DNA of 64,000 nt from CAVPDA01 sp963702495 (lineage in GTDB: Bacteria; Pseudomonadota; Gammaproteobacteria; Burkholderiales; Rhodocyclaceae). The position numbers and the translations under genes are program-made. The notes beneath the pieces were generated by a model, which had not been told where the DNA came from, did not search any database, and worked only from the letters and a program-made list of their open reading frames with translations. The stretch is taken from positions 62,001 through 126,000 of the forward strand of contig CAVPDA010000010.1 in assembly GCA_963702495.1 (NCBI GenBank). The letters run 5' to 3'. Each line of letters starts with the position of its first letter. Within the stretch, counting starts at the first letter, position 1. Below are positions 45,010 through 52,275 of this stretch, piece by piece.

Positions 45010-45180
45010 CGCGTGGCAGCCTCGCAGCACGCATCGAAACAGCACAACAATACATATTTCTATTTACGATCAAGAAATAAGATATTTTATTTCAAGTGAT
45101 GCATGATGTTCACGACCTTGCGCGACGTAGTATAGGCGAGACGGATGCGCTGATCCTCGTGCACATTTTTGTCTGGAGCC
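45010..45180 (+). repeat. AT-rich repeat B with hairpin and T run
   Basis: Second copy of the repeat. ttcaagtgat is at 45091. The terminal stem tgcgc/gtgca with ATTTTT (45145-45170) keeps pairing despite base changes relative to repeat A, which hints at selection on RNA structure. No ribosome site or ORF is shared between the copies. Confidence 0.45.
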
Positions 45181-45300
45181 TCAGGGTGTGGTGTCGTCGT
45201 GCCCAAGCAATCGGCAATTGGAGGGCAACGTGCGCCAGTGAGCGGCGCACCCCCCTCAACAAGTAGATCTGACACACCCCGGTCGCTGTCCGCCGACACG

Positions 45301-45492
45301 TCAGGCCAAGCGCTCGTCCAGCAGCTTGGCAAGGTCCTCGACGCGCCGTTTCAGGCACCGCAACGCAATCGTGTAGGACCGGCGCTTCTGCGGTGTGGTA
45401 CGTTCCCGATGAACGAGGACCTGGCCGGTGTAGTGACAGATCTCGCGTTCGAGCCGTGCTCGCTTCTGATTCAAGATGTACATACTTGCCAT
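45301..45492 (-). CDS. Small basic hypothetical protein
   Basis: A 63-residue frame, MASMYILNQKRARLEREICH to LDERLA, strongly helical and rich in Arg/Lys, with a coiled-coil-like C-terminus (LKRRVEDLAKLLDER). Such small proteins occur beside plasmid and ICE genes such as the DUF932 gene next door. A second ATG three codons in is possible. I do not recognise it. Confidence 0.45.
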   Translation of the reverse strand: MASMYILNQKRARLEREICHYTGQVLVHRERTTPQKRRSYTIALRCLKRRVEDLAKLLDERLA

Positions 45493-45752
45493 GGACAACC
45501 TCGCGTGAATTGCGTGATGGGTGAATATCAGCGTGCCCCTAGCTCCAGCCCACCGCTCGGCGATCCGTCGCCGGTTTGAAGTCAATCGCGTTGTATGTTC
45601 CGCACCCGCCTGCAATCCAATGCCAGTGCGAGTACGTGCAGAGTTGGCAGGGTCCGGGCGTTAGCCGCAACAGCACTGCTGGATGTAGTGTTTCAGCATC
45701 AGCCTCGCTTTCAAGGCAAGACTCCTGCGTGGGAATGTGGGCCGGTACCGGA

Positions 45753-45778
45753 TGCGTGGAGCCCAGGGGCTCCACGCA
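45753..45778 (-). terminator. Hairpin downstream of the DUF932 gene
   Basis: A perfect 11-bp stem (tgcgtggagcc and its complement) with a CAGG loop lies 45 bp after the DUF932 stop. No T run follows on either strand, so termination would need help. Confidence 0.45.
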
Positions 45779-45822
45779 CCGTCCGGCAGGATGCGCTGGC
45801 GCGCATCACCGCTCACCTCGTT

Positions 45823-46421
45823 TCAGGCCGCTTCCGCCAGCGCCTTCCAGTCCTTCGCCGGCAGGTCGATCAACTTCCCGCCGAGGACCTCGAACTCGGT
45901 CGCCCGGTCGTAGTCCTCGATTTCCTGCGAGTAGCCAGTGACTGCATTCAGCAGCCCGTAGCCGGACAGATCGGCCTCCGCGATCAGGTGCCGCAGTACC
46001 CCCGCGCGCTCGTTCTCGTTCATCGCGTAGCGGTCAGCCAGCACTTCCACGGTCTTGACCGGATCGCCACTGAGGGTGATGCCCATGGTCTTGCGCATCT
46101 TCTCAGTGATCATGCGAAACGTCGTCTCGGAAACGGCCGCCTGCACGACGTCGCGCACCTTCAGGAAAAACGCCGCATCGTCGGCGCGCAAAGTATCGTC
46201 CTTGAACGCGATGAGCGACTCCTCAGCGGATTCGAGAATCCGCCCCACGTGCGTTTTGCGCAGCGAGTTATCCGAGGCGATCATGCCGTTGCTGCAGATC
46301 AGCCGGTAGATCAGGGGCTGAACCGACAAACTCCCCTGCCCCACCTCGGAGTTCGTGATCACCACCCCCGCCTGCACCACATCGCCCTTGGCGATCTCGT
46401 GCGTGACACTGGGTGTGACCA
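45823..46421 (-). pseudogene. DUF932 (phage/plasmid-related) gene, 3' part
   Basis: About 199 codons of a DUF932-domain protein C-terminus (VTPSVTHEIAKGDVVQAGVV; PLIYRLICSNGMIASDNSLR; ADRYAMNENERAGVLRHLIA). DUF932 proteins are carried by plasmids and ICEs, with unknown function. The coding sequence starts abruptly at the 3' splice boundary of a group II intron at about 46422. The 5' exon is not found on the other side because later insertions and deletions removed it. Confidence 0.75.
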
Positions 46422-46463
46422 GTCGGGTAGCAGGAGTGTGTTGCCACGCCCCCCGCCCCCTAA

Positions 46464-46497
46464 GAACCGTACGTGCGAGTTTCCCCGCATACGGCTC
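46464..46497 (-). other. Group II intron domain V hairpin (second intron)
   Basis: A 34-nt hairpin with the textbook domain V layout, gagccgtatgc ... gcacgtacggttc, and an AGC-type catalytic triad near its 5' strand. Confidence 0.8.
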
Positions 46498-47119
46498 AAG
46501 CCTCATCGAAGCCCCCAGCAACGGGAGCCGACTTCGCCACTTTCAAACCGCGGTGGTGAATCCGCATGTGGCAGCCTTCATGGGTCATCATCAGGTTGGT
46601 TTGCCGATCGTCGCCGCCGCTGCTTCGCTCCAGGATGTGATGGACATGCCATCCGGTCTCTGAAGTTATTGCTTGGCTGCATACCGGGCATTTGCCGTCC
46701 TGTTCCCGCCAAAGCGCCAGGAGCTTCCGCCGGCCGCCGAGTGAGTCCAGCATCTTGATGCTCAGTCGCTTCTCAAGATACGTTTCCCACTGAGGGTCGA
46801 ACGGGTTCAGCTTTGCCTGAACCTTGACGTGGCGCCGGATCGCGGTGTCGCTCAGCAGAATCAAGCTCGTCCGCATCTGTTCCCCGCTAGCCATGATTTC
46901 CGGTCGCAGGGCCGAGAAGACCCATTGCCGTGATCCTTGCGCTGGGAAGTACTTTTGCTTCACCCAACGCGCGGGCTTCTTGGGATGGCGCCGTTTCGCC
47001 CACTTCCAGACCGCTTGCCAAATCGCGTGGTCCGCATGCTGATACACCTTTTTCGACACGACATGCTTGTGGAAATTTGCCCAACCACGAATGATCGGAT
47101 TGAGCATGGCCACCAACAC
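46496..47119 (-). pseudogene. ltrA: Group II intron maturase, C-terminal part with HNH endonuclease
   Basis: The last 207 codons of an intron-encoded reverse transcriptase/maturase. Domain X (maturase) is VAMLNPIIRGWANFHKHVVS with VWKWAKRRHPKKPARWVKQK. The C-terminal HNH endonuclease is CPVCSQAI, HVHHILERSSGGDD and HEGCHMRIHH. The reverse-transcriptase fingers/palm (YADD region) are missing. Upstream of residue 1 another frame reads DKIREKIK, a likely indel before truncation by ISAs1 at 47163. Confidence 0.85.
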
Positions 47120-47162
47120 GTATGCCGGTACTGTGGGAGCTTGATCTTCTCTCGAATCTTGT

Positions 47163-47598
47163 CAGGGCGATCGCACTCGTTTGTCATAGTGGCGTGAGTC
47201 CGAGCAGCGCCATGCGGGCATCGTCATCCCAACCGATGGCCTTGCGCCGCAGGCGCAGGCTCTTCTTGGGAGCAGAGGGAGCGGAGGAATCCTGACGCAA
47301 CAGATTCAAAGCCATCTTGGTCAGCAGCGAGAAGTTCTGCGCAGCGTGATCCTTCACGAGGCGCCGATCGTCTTCGCCGAAGATCACATCCAGGCTCCAA
47401 TGAAGGCGATTCTCGATCGCCCAGTGATCGCGAACGGCAGCGGCGAACGCCGCGGTGCTCATTTGCCTCGAAGCAATGTAGTAACGCGTCTCCACCGGCG
47501 AGGCTTTGCCCCGGACCACTCGCACCGAATCGACCCGTCCGAGCAGCGCACAATCGATCCAGGTCCCCGTATTTACCTCCCCGGTATTGGGCAAGGTG
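47163..47598 (-). mobile_element. ISAs1-family element, truncated copy
   Basis: This matches the right 436 bp of the complete ISAs1 element (5540-5975), with only an isolated difference near the terminal repeat (actcgtttg versus actcggttg). Identity stops at ggcaaggtg (47598), where IS21-type sequence begins. The orientation is the same as the complete copy 41.6 kb away. Confidence 0.9.
47184..47597 (-). pseudogene. ISAs1 transposase C-terminal fragment
   Basis: About 138 codons identical to the C-terminus of the transposase at 5561-6676, beginning at TLPNTGEVNTGTWIDC. It keeps only the last part of the DDE domain with the catalytic Glu (WAIENRLHWSLDV), so it is inactive. Confidence 0.9.
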
Positions 47599-47837
47599 TG
47601 CGCGGCGGCGTGATGTTCGTGTGAATTGGCCGGTTTCAAATTCATGCTCGAAGAACGCTCTCAGGCGACGAGGTTCAGGGCTCGATCTGATCCTTCATGC
47701 GGAAGCTTTTGCCCTCGATGAGGACGGTTTCGGCGTGATGGAGCAGACGGTCGAGCAGTGCCGAGGTGAGGGTGCTGTCGTTGTTGAAGAACTCTGACCA
47801 GTGCTTGTAGGCGCGATTTGTTGTTATGACGTATTTT
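47599..47837 (-). pseudogene. istB C-terminal fragment of a second IS21-type element
   Basis: On the minus strand this reads VITTNRAYKHWSEFFNNDST, then LTSALLDRLLHHAETVLIEG and SFRMKDQIEP with TGA at 47675-47677, the C-terminus of an IstB ATPase. It is clearly different from the istB at 4281. The remaining 70 bp to 47599 would be the IS end. It is cut on one side by ISAs1 (47598) and on the other by the IS1634-type element (about 47838). Confidence 0.8.
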
Positions 47838-47875
47838 CCGCAGGTCGAAGTTACAATTTGGCGCGAATTTACCGG

Positions 47876-49597
47876 CTACTCTGACGGGCGAAATGCCTCC
47901 TCCGGGACGCCGAGCAGGCCGAGCAGCTGACGCTGCAGGTCCGTGAGCTGAACCTCGAAGACCTGCACGGTGTGGCCATCTTGGGTCAGTTTGTGTTGCT
48001 CGGTGAGGCTGTACAGACGCAAGATCTGTTCAGTGGTGGGGTGTGCGCACTGACGCTGCTCCGGATACAGGGGAAGTTCCTCGATGCCCTCACGCTTCAT
48101 GGCAAGACGCAGCTCGCGCTCGATGAGGGCTTGAACGAGCAGGGCAAGGAAATACAGGGTGAAGAGCGCCTCAATGCGGCCCTCGTTCTTCAGGAGCACG
48201 GGAGCGATCTCATGCACCGTCTTGATCTGTTCGAAGCGCTTCTCGATCATGGGCTGGCCCTTGTGGGCCTGAAGAACCTGGGCTGCTGACAGGCTGCGAT
48301 CGTTGGTCATCAACGGGTACATACCATCGCTCCTGTGGTCGTAGGCGATGGCCTCCTCGTCGGTGCTCCACTCGATATCGAAGCGCCGCTTGGTGATCTT
48401 GCGGTAAGCGGTTTCGGGCCCCGGGCGGCCGCGGCGTGTTTGCTTGTAGCGATGTTCTTCACGCACCGTGCGGCTGACCTTGAGGTAGCGGGTGACGTGG
48501 TGTGTCTCCAGGATCATGGCTACCCTGAGATCGATCTCGGCGGCGCCGCGTAGCCGGGCCTTGGCGCCGGCGAGCCGTCCGCGCAGCTGCGTGAGCTCTT
48601 CGGTGGCCGCAGCGATGTTGCGGCGCCGTCGGGCCTCCTGGCGCAGCGTGAGCAAGCTGCTCCAGACCCACACGACCGACCAGACCTCGGCCGAGAGAAG
48701 CGGCGCCCGCCAGACATACCAGCAGTCGCGCGGCCCGTCGCTGTAGCGCGGGTTGGGCCGGTCCCAGACACACTGCCAGTCCGGGGTGTTGGTCTGGATC
48801 CACTGGCGGAACTCTTCGTCTTCCAGGCGGCTGCGCGGCATCACGGTGACGAAGCGCCCGCCGGCGCGCTCGATCTCCTGCATGTTTTGTCGCGAACAAA
48901 GTTTACTGTCCGCCACATACAAGAAGTCCGAGCGGCCCGCCACCGCCCGCAGCGTGTTCCACGTTTCGATGTGGCTGCGCGACTCGCTCGCATTGCCGTC
49001 GGCACAGCGAAAGGCAACCGGGATATTGCCGTCGGCACTCATGGTGAGGATAAGCAGCAACTGCTTCAGATCGGGGCGGTGAGCCTTGGAGTGTCCGTAG
49101 GTGATCACCGGTGCGCTTCGGGCGCGAATCTTCCGGCCTGAGGCGGCGCGATAGCTTCCGCAGAAGCTGATCGAGGTGGCATCGTTATGAAACTCCTCGA
49201 ATCTCACGCCAAAGCGGCTCCCGACCGCCAACGCCACTTCGGTGAGCAGCCCCGCCCGGTCGGCATCAAACAGGTGGTCCAGAGCGCGCCCGAGCCGATC
49301 GTCAGACAGACATTCCATCTGCTGGGCACGGATGCCGAACATCCCGCTGGCGAACCCGTGCACGCTCTCCTGCTGACGGTAAATCGGCTCTCGCTCGACG
49401 ATGATGGAGCGCAGCAGCACACCAAGAGCACGCGCATGGGGGACGGTGCAGCGCGCGTCGGAGGGGACGTATCGATCGAGCAGATCTTCCAGACCGATCC
49501 GCTCGACGAAGTGATTGACGAGGGGTAAGGGACCCAGACGCTCGCTATGCAGGCTGAAGCGGGCGCGTTGCGGAGGAGATTGTTGCGTTGGCGCCAT
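47876..49597 (-). CDS. IS1634-family (DUF4277) transposase
   Basis: A 573-residue transposase. An N-terminal DUF4277 domain (LHSERLGPLPLVNHFVERIG) is followed by the DDE domain: FHNDATSISFCG, YGHSKAHRPDLKQLLLILTM (first Asp region), YVADSKLCSRQNM (second Asp) and KGQPMIEKRFEQIKTVHEIA (Glu region). No frame break. It is divergent from the DUF6788 gene, with start codons only about 45 bp apart. Confidence 0.88.
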   Translation of the reverse strand: MAPTQQSPPQRARFSLHSERLGPLPLVNHFVERIGLEDLLDRYVPSDARCTVPHARALGVLLRSIIVEREPIYRQQESVHGFASGMFGIRAQQMECLSDDRLGRALDHLFDADRAGLLTEVALAVGSRFGVRFEEFHNDATSISFCGSYRAASGRKIRARSAPVITYGHSKAHRPDLKQLLLILTMSADGNIPVAFRCADGNASESRSHIETWNTLRAVAGRSDFLYVADSKLCSRQNMQEIERAGGRFVTVMPRSRLEDEEFRQWIQTNTPDWQCVWDRPNPRYSDGPRDCWYVWRAPLLSAEVWSVVWVWSSLLTLRQEARRRRNIAAATEELTQLRGRLAGAKARLRGAAEIDLRVAMILETHHVTRYLKVSRTVREEHRYKQTRRGRPGPETAYRKITKRRFDIEWSTDEEAIAYDHRSDGMYPLMTNDRSLSAAQVLQAHKGQPMIEKRFEQIKTVHEIAPVLLKNEGRIEALFTLYFLALLVQALIERELRLAMKREGIEELPLYPEQRQCAHPTTEQILRLYSLTEQHKLTQDGHTVQVFEVQLTDLQRQLLGLLGVPEEAFRPSE

Positions 49598-49641
49598 TCC
49601 TACGCTATTATCGTCGTAGGATTCCTAGACAGTCAAGTACC

Positions 49642-49995
49642 TTGTCCAAACGCAACCCAGAAAAAACAGCCGCTCTGGCACGCGAGCACCTCAGTCGCAT
49701 CCGCCACGCCCTAGCCGAGATCGACACCCTGTGCTCCGGCACCCTGCTCAAGCGGATGATGAAGTGCGGCAAGGCGAGTTGCCGCTGCCAGCAGGACCCA
49801 GCAGCCCGCCATGGGCCCTACTACGAGTGGGGGCGCATGAAGGCCGGCAAGCTCGTCCACCGCTACGTCTCGCCTGCGCAGGCCGTACTCCTGAACCAGG
49901 CGATCGCGAACTACCGAAAAGTGAAGAAGCTCCTGCGAGCGTGGGAAGACGAAACCGAGCGGCTTATAGACGCTGAAGCGCCCCGCAAACCCTAA
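49642..49995 (+). CDS. DUF6788 family protein linked to the IS1634 transposase
   Basis: About 117 residues: LSRIRHALAEIDTLCSGTLL, then a Cys-rich segment MMKCGKASCRCQ (about residue 35, a probable small metal site) with HGPYYEWGRMKAGK, and a helical tail. This family regularly accompanies IS1634-type transposases; the role is unknown, possibly DNA binding. The start is uncertain: TTG 49642 gives the homologous part, while an ATG at 49588 would overlap the transposase start. Confidence 0.7.
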   Translation: MSKRNPEKTAALAREHLSRIRHALAEIDTLCSGTLLKRMMKCGKASCRCQQDPAARHGPYYEWGRMKAGKLVHRYVSPAQAVLLNQAIANYRKVKKLLRAWEDETERLIDAEAPRKP

Positions 49996-50044
49996 TCGCC
50001 CGACATCCCAGGGAAATTACGCGCAAATTCGACCGTCAACCTGC

Positions 50045-50269
50045 GGAAAGTACGCCACGCCGGAGGAAGCCCTGTTGATCCTGAACCGGGACACCGGCAA
50101 TCACCAGTACTTCTATGAGGACAATCTCCACGCCCTGGTTTAGGCGGGCGCGCCGTTGAGGGATGTATCCCCGGAGTACTCCCTCGGCTACATCCCCACC
50201 CGGCCGTTTGACTATGATCTGCGCCCGGGCCAGGGGGTCGTACTGATCACCGAGCGTGACGTGCCTTAG
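50045..50269 (+). pseudogene. Remnant of an unknown protein with an internal TAG
   Basis: Seventy-five codons in one frame, GKYATPEEALLILNRDTGNH to LHALV, then TAG, then AGAPLRDVSPEYSLGYIPTR to ITERDVP with TAG at 50267-50269. Codon use on both sides looks genuine, so I read it as the C-terminus of a gene cut by the IS1634 element and later hit by a nonsense mutation. The family is not recognised. Confidence 0.45.
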
Positions 50270-50557
50270 CCCGGATATTGCTCAGGATGCCCACTTGGCG
50301 TAAATGCACGGCGTGGAATCATGGAAATCACGATAGACCCCTTGGATACTTCAATCGAATCGGGGCGCCGGCGGTCGCGAAGAATCTTTGAATTCGCCGC
50401 CCCGGCGTGGGTCTTCACGGAAAGCGTACGCGGCGGTTGCCGTACGCCCGGATCAACAAGGACTGGGGCGCTGGGCAGACGGTCGATCTCCCGGGGCCCG
50501 GCGCGGGGCCGCCAAGTGATCTACGGCTGCCAAGACAGCGCGCTCGTGTGAGCTGGC
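50270..50557. other. Intergenic region with a hairpin
   Basis: No convincing gene in 288 bp, although a 76-codon frame (50321-50551) is open. A hairpin gcgtacg/cgtacgc with a 10-nt loop (50424-50447) might terminate leftward transcription after the phospholipase-D-like gene. Confidence 0.4.
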
Positions 50558-52156
50558 TTACCAGAAGATCCTCAGGCGCCTGAGGATCTGGTCGAACTCG
50601 AACAAGTACGGTTCGGCCACCTGCTTGTTCGCGGCAATGATCACCATATCGTGCGAAAAGACGGAAGCGTTGTACCAATTGAAGCTGCCGTCCAGGACCA
50701 GATAGTCATCGAAGATGCAGTACTTGGAATGAACCGGCGAAAACGGAACGACGAAATCGTCCAGCCCGTATGCTAGAGCGACCGGAATACCGGCGTGCTT
50801 CAAGCGCATCACGGCAGGCAGCAGGGGCCGCTTCAGTTCCTCCGCCATGGGGTGTTCCTTGCCGGGACTGCCCTGCCGGGCCAGGTGTCCATTCAGAATG
50901 ATCTTCACCTCCACGCCGCGCCGGTGGGCGTGGATCAAGGCATCGATCACGCTGTCCTGGTAGTCCCCCTGCAATTCACCGATCAGGAACAGGCACAGCT
51001 TGATCGAGTGACGGGCGCGGTGAACTTCGGAAATGATGGCGTGATGAGGCCGATAGTACTTCCCGCTCGAGGTCACCTGGCGCCCAAACGTGTACAGCAG
51101 ATTAAAGTGGCTCAGCGGGTCGACCCCGTACCGTTGAATCACCCCGCCCCGCACGCTCTGGAAAATGTTGTCGAACAGCCGGCCGACGCCTCGGGAGCGA
51201 AACGCCATGCCCGACTCCCAGTTGGCCCACCAACGGTCGAAGGTAATATTGAACGAGCCGGTGATGACGTCCTCGTCGCCAAAGATCACGAACTTGTTGT
51301 GCATGTCCGGAGCGACTTCGATTCGCGGGTCTTTCGGGGTGCAAAAGACCCCCAACAGTGCGACTCCGGATCGCTTCAACCGAACGTAGTTATCGCTGTT
51401 GGTCAAGGTCATCTTGCGCCAGTCAACGATGCACTCCACCTTGACGCCGTTGAAGTGGGCGTGAATCAGATGGTTGACGAAGTCGGCATCGTCTATGCAG
51501 TCGACGCAGACCTTGATCGTCTGCTGCCGATCGGGTTGCACCTGCTGCTTCCAGATCGTCGTATCGATCTGGTCGTGAATGTAGCGCTTGGGATGATAGG
51601 GATGATCGGGCTGACCTTTGGTGAACTTCGGGGTCAGATGCAGCGACTCGAAGTGCTGGTTGGCCCAGTCCACGTCCCGCTGCAATTCCCCTGCGTCCAA
51701 CTCCCACGTGCGATACGTGTTGGGGCCTGAACGCTCCAGGGTGATGTGCCGCCGCTGCGCGCGTTCCTGCTCGAAAGGATGTCCATCGAAGAAGAGGTAT
51801 TCGTATTGCGACGGAACCGATTTGCCTTGGATATGGGCAATGAACGAGAATCCTACCCGCTTCACGTGTCCCAGTTTCATTGCGAGCGGATGGACATAGA
51901 AATCCCGCGTGACGCGCTTGTGGAAGTTCCACTGGACGTCGTAAGCATCGGTATCGACGATGAACTCTTCGCAGGTATCGCCGGAGCGATACACTCTCAG
52001 GACAACCTTCAGATTCAGTTCGCCCCCCCAGAACACGTCGAACCGGATGCATCCCCACCTTACGTAGAACAACTCCTTGAAGTCATTCGTGCGGGGTATG
52101 TTGCTGCCGCCGATTTCCGCCTCTGTGGGAAACGCGTAACGTTCAGCAAACGGCAT
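50558..52156 (-). CDS. Phospholipase-D-like protein with two HKD motifs
   Basis: A 532-residue PLD-superfamily protein. HKD motif 1 is HNKFVIFGDEDVITGSFN (about residue 285) and motif 2 is HSKYCIFDDYLVLDGSFNW (about residue 475); both have the His, Lys and Asp in the right spacing, so one active site is likely. The first 200 residues are a separate, beta-rich region (LFYVRWGCIRFDVFWGGELN) of unknown type. No signal peptide. PLD-fold enzymes include nucleases and phospholipases; the partner gene upstream is an EEP-type phosphodiesterase, which favours nucleic acid or another phosphodiester substrate. It is second in a likely two-gene operon (119-bp gap). Confidence 0.8.
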   Translation of the reverse strand: MPFAERYAFPTEAEIGGSNIPRTNDFKELFYVRWGCIRFDVFWGGELNLKVVLRVYRSGDTCEEFIVDTDAYDVQWNFHKRVTRDFYVHPLAMKLGHVKRVGFSFIAHIQGKSVPSQYEYLFFDGHPFEQERAQRRHITLERSGPNTYRTWELDAGELQRDVDWANQHFESLHLTPKFTKGQPDHPYHPKRYIHDQIDTTIWKQQVQPDRQQTIKVCVDCIDDADFVNHLIHAHFNGVKVECIVDWRKMTLTNSDNYVRLKRSGVALLGVFCTPKDPRIEVAPDMHNKFVIFGDEDVITGSFNITFDRWWANWESGMAFRSRGVGRLFDNIFQSVRGGVIQRYGVDPLSHFNLLYTFGRQVTSSGKYYRPHHAIISEVHRARHSIKLCLFLIGELQGDYQDSVIDALIHAHRRGVEVKIILNGHLARQGSPGKEHPMAEELKRPLLPAVMRLKHAGIPVALAYGLDDFVVPFSPVHSKYCIFDDYLVLDGSFNWYNASVFSHDMVIIAANKQVAEPYLFEFDQILRRLRIFW

Positions 52157-52275
52157 GTCTTGAGTTGTTCCTTGATGTCATGTGCGTAAGGCGTGAAACC
52201 CTCGTGGGCAATCGTCCCCTCAATTTGCGAGTACCGCCCCGCGGCACATTGGCTGCCGCGTGCGCGAGGATCGGC

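Larger units (their letters stand above)
44518..45300. other. AT-richer noncoding stretch with tandem repeats
   Basis: No convincing gene in nearly 800 bp. The stretch carries the two diverged repeats described separately. Base composition dips well below the rest of the window at 44600-44700 and 45040-45110. Confidence 0.5.
46422..47162 (-). mobile_element. Group II intron, 3' portion, inserted in the DUF932 gene
   Basis: The 3' end of a group II intron on the minus strand. It has the maturase C-terminus, then domain V (46464-46497: gagccgtatgcgggg, loop gaaa-like, cgcacgtacggttc), then domain VI ending ctacccgac at about 46422, where DUF932 coding resumes. The 5' side is cut at 47162/47163 by a truncated ISAs1 copy, so domains I-III and most of the reverse transcriptase are lost. 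Domain V differs from that of the group IIC intron at 5319-7349; they are different introns. Confidence 0.8.
47838..50047 (-). mobile_element. IS1634-type element with DUF6788 gene
   Basis: Imperfect inverted ends: ttccgcaggtcgaagttac near 47834 and gtcaacctgcgga near 50047, both followed by a caaattt/gcgcgaattt block. Inside are a divergent transposase and DUF6788 gene. Flanks do not show a target duplication, and the left flank is istB while the right flank is a different pseudogene, so one side has been rearranged. Confidence 0.75.

Noticed and set aside
44580..45180. CRISPR array
   Set aside because: Only two diverged long repeats with a 430-bp period; no short identical repeats or spacers. 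No CRISPR or cas gene was seen anywhere in the window.
44480..45358. Several 70-150 codon frames in the island
   Set aside because: They overlap the AT-rich repeats or each other, lack ribosome sites and show no family resemblance.
46496..47119. Retron or DGR reverse transcriptase
   Set aside because: Only maturase domain X and HNH remain and a textbook domain V follows, so it is a group II intron protein.
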